DNA from: Methanothermobacter tenebrarum
Lineage (GTDB): Archaea; Methanobacteriota; Methanobacteria; Methanobacteriales; DSM-23052
DNA length: 64,000 nucleotides
NCBI RefSeq assembly: GCF_023167465.1
Contig: NZ_AP025698.1
Location: 248,001-312,000, forward strand
Direction of reading: 5' to 3'
Below are positions 62,525 to 64,000 of this stretch, piece by piece. Position 1 is the first letter of the stretch. The number at the start of each line of letters is the position of its first letter. The translations under genes were made by a program, and so were the position numbers. A model generated the notes under the pieces. The model searched no databases and was not told where the DNA came from. It saw only the letters and a list, made by a program, of their open reading frames with translations.

Positions 62525-63256
62525 AGCGCAACGAGCATCTCCACAGGATCCTCCTGGTCTTAACAATCTTTACTCCGCAGTGGTTAGATTATACCCTCAA
62601 TTTCAATTCTGATCAGAATTCTGCAGATCCATCATCAGACCTTAGCAGCCTCCACTTAACATTAAACCCAACTAAGATGAGAACATCACCATAACAAAAA
62701 TCAACAACACCACCACAATAATAAGCGTAGATGTCAATCAAGCATGATATAATATCCTGAAGTTCATCCTATTTGTTAGCTTCCTATTCCTAGAAAAGTA
62801 CAATCTCAGAAAGATGCTCTAGATAAGAGTGTAAAGAATAGTAGAGCATAGTAGTTTGAAAGTATGTACTTGTGACTATTTCCAAAAAAATAGAGTTTTA
62901 TTCACGATTTCCAGTTTTCCTCGTCCTTGAGAGGGTTTGCTAAAAAAAGTTTAGGATGATGCTCAAAAAAACATTTCGAGATATTCGCTTTGATATCTCT
63001 ACTCGTGGTAAACCTTCTTGTGGATGTATAGGAACTTTAGCATTTTGTGACCAAATTAATAGTCTCTGTCGATCACCGATACAGAAAACACATCAAGACG
63101 CGAGGCTCTTTTGTTCATTTCGTGATAATGGTGATGAAAAACTAAATAAGTTATTAGCAATATCAATTTGACAGTATCCCCCACTAGATCGACAAATTTA
63201 TAAGCCTTAAAACCTAATATTAGGTTATTGTTAAGGTCAAAAAAATAAAATCCGCC
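62525..63256. other. Gene-poor stretch between the two arrays, with leader-like end
   Basis: No gene is supported. One frame of 71 codons (62956-63171) has several cysteines but no recognisable family. The last part looks like a leader for the mini-array: a TATA-like AATTTATAAGCC (63195-63206) followed by the perfect palindrome at 63211-63226. Confidence 0.45.
63211..63226. promoter_or_regulatory. Perfect 16-bp palindrome in the mini-array leader
   Basis: AACCTAATATTAGGTT is identical to its reverse complement. It starts about five bases after a TATA-like stretch and lies 31 bases before the first repeat, a position suited to a protein that blocks transcription of the array. Confidence 0.5.
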
Positions 63257-63354
63257 GTTAAAATCAGACCAAAATGGGATTGAAATGGTTTCAGTGCTTT
63301 CAGTCTTCTCTTTATCAATGCATGGTTAAAATCAGGACAAAATGGGATTGAAAT
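63257..63354 (+). CRISPR. Two-repeat CRISPR mini-array of the second type
   Basis: Repeats at 63257-63286 and 63325-63354 begin GTTAAAATCAG and end GGGATTGAAAT; the second has G for C after ATCAG. One 38-base spacer lies between. The first is identical to the solitary repeat at 50739. The variant second repeat suits a leader-distal end, so this may be a nearly emptied array. Confidence 0.9.
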
Positions 63355-63417
63355 TGTTTTGAGTGGAAAAATATGATAATAAACGTTCTTATATCTTCAT
63401 CGGTTTAGAGGGTTCTT

Positions 63418-63996
63418 ATGAAGGATATAATTGGCGAAATTAAGAAAGTGCTTGATGAGAAGGATGAATTGAGAGAGGAAGCCCTCAAGATAACGAGGAA
63501 GATAATAAGATTGTGTGGTGAATGTATAAGAGCTATACACAGAAATGAGTTAAATTTGGCTGGTGAAAAGCTTAATAAGGCTGGTAAATTGGTTGAAGAT
63601 CTTGGGAGGATGCTGATGGGGCATCCTGATTTGTATTATGCCGGTTACGTTAAGAGTGCTCATCAGGAATATGTGGAGGCCCTATTATTTTATAATTATG
63701 TGAATGATTTGGAGTTTCCGTTGCCCCAGGAGGTTGGAGTGCCTGAGTCCCAATATTTGCTTGGTTTAGGCGATTTTATAGGGGAGCTTAGGAGATATTT
63801 CCTTGAAAATTTGGTTAAGGGTGATCTAGAAGGGGCTGAAAAGGTTTGTAGGTCGATTAAGGACTTTTATGACGAACTTTCAATATTAGAATATCCTAGG
63901 AGTCTTGTGAACATAAAGCATAAGCAAGATAATGCACGTTATATATTAGAGAGAACCCTTGAAGATCTTATAAGGGCTAAAGGGAAAATAGACTGA
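63418..63996 (+). CDS. Translin-family protein
   Basis: A 192-residue, all-helical protein of the translin/TRAX family. The region RNELNLAGEKLNKAGKLVED, the GYVKSAHQEYVEALLFY helix and YLLGLGDFIGELRR are characteristic. Archaeal translins form oligomeric rings that bind RNA or single-stranded DNA, and some have RNase activity. The ATG follows TTAGAGGG. It stands alone after the mini-array, on the same strand. Confidence 0.87.
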   Translation: MKDIIGEIKKVLDEKDELREEALKITRKIIRLCGECIRAIHRNELNLAGEKLNKAGKLVEDLGRMLMGHPDLYYAGYVKSAHQEYVEALLFYNYVNDLEFPLPQEVGVPESQYLLGLGDFIGELRRYFLENLVKGDLEGAEKVCRSIKDFYDELSILEYPRSLVNIKHKQDNARYILERTLEDLIRAKGKID

Positions 63997-64000
63997 AAAT

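Noticed and set aside
62956..63171. 71-codon frame with several cysteines
   Set aside because: No family resemblance, no clear ribosome site and decayed surroundings; not supported as a gene.
1..64000. tRNA or rRNA genes
   Set aside because: The gene-free stretches were read for cloverleaf and rRNA-like sequence and none was recognised; a covariance-model scan was not possible.

Overview
The window is a stretch of chromosome from a hydrogenotrophic methanogen of the order Methanobacteriales, most like Methanothermobacter. This rests on the complete hmd-hcg cluster for [Fe]-hydrogenase, the mvhDGAB hydrogenase operon next to it, methanofuran (mfnA), cobamide (cobS) and archaeosine (queC) genes, the atypical methanogen seryl-tRNA synthetase, archaeal lipid genes (ino1, DGGGP synthase), and relics of a CRISPR repeat that begins GTTAAAATCAG, the form I associate with Methanothermobacter. 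The species was not determined.

Layout. 1-2.2 kb: tail of a PRC-barrel gene and the Fe-S assembly pair sufC-sufB. 2.2-9.2 kb: hmd-hcgABCDEF on the minus strand, mostly with start/stop overlaps, and hcgG divergent from hmd. 9.3-13.4 kb: mvhDGAB, encoding the electron-bifurcating hydrogenase module and a 12-cluster polyferredoxin. 13.4-40.9 kb: housekeeping genes in short operons: pyrC, a nucleotidyltransferase, FKBP, a mannosylglycerate-type operon (mpgS-mpgP-GH38), serS2-pcc1, rpl10e, ppsA, mfnA-fumarase beta, upp-trm56-cobS-cobZ-like, PII-like-larC-queC, pycB, ferredoxin, V4R protein, ino1, and a block of membrane, lipid and nucleotide genes. 41-48.8 kb: a frameshifted PPOX gene, an MBL-rhodanese, a Kai-like operon (kaiC broken by one in-frame amber codon, kaiB, MEDS/PAS histidine kinase), and an ABC exporter.

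48.8-63.4 kb is the accessory region. It holds an intact type I-B CRISPR-Cas locus (cas6-cas8-cas7-cas5-cas3-cas4-cas1-cas2, then 46 repeats). On both sides lie remains of another CRISPR system with a different repeat: on the left a broken cas8-like gene that runs into a single repeat, which abuts without a gap the last 31 codons of a second ABC permease; on the right a two-repeat mini-array with its own promoter-like leader and a 16-bp palindrome. A translin gene closes the window.

The most noteworthy points are the replaced or decayed second CRISPR system and its sharp junction with the ABC permease tail, the amber-split KaiC, the mannosylglycerate synthesis and turnover cassette in a methanogen, operator-like inverted repeats at the hmd and mvh promoters, and a possible IS605/TnpB right-end remnant with its own TATA box upstream of a ferredoxin gene. 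No tRNA or rRNA gene was recognised.
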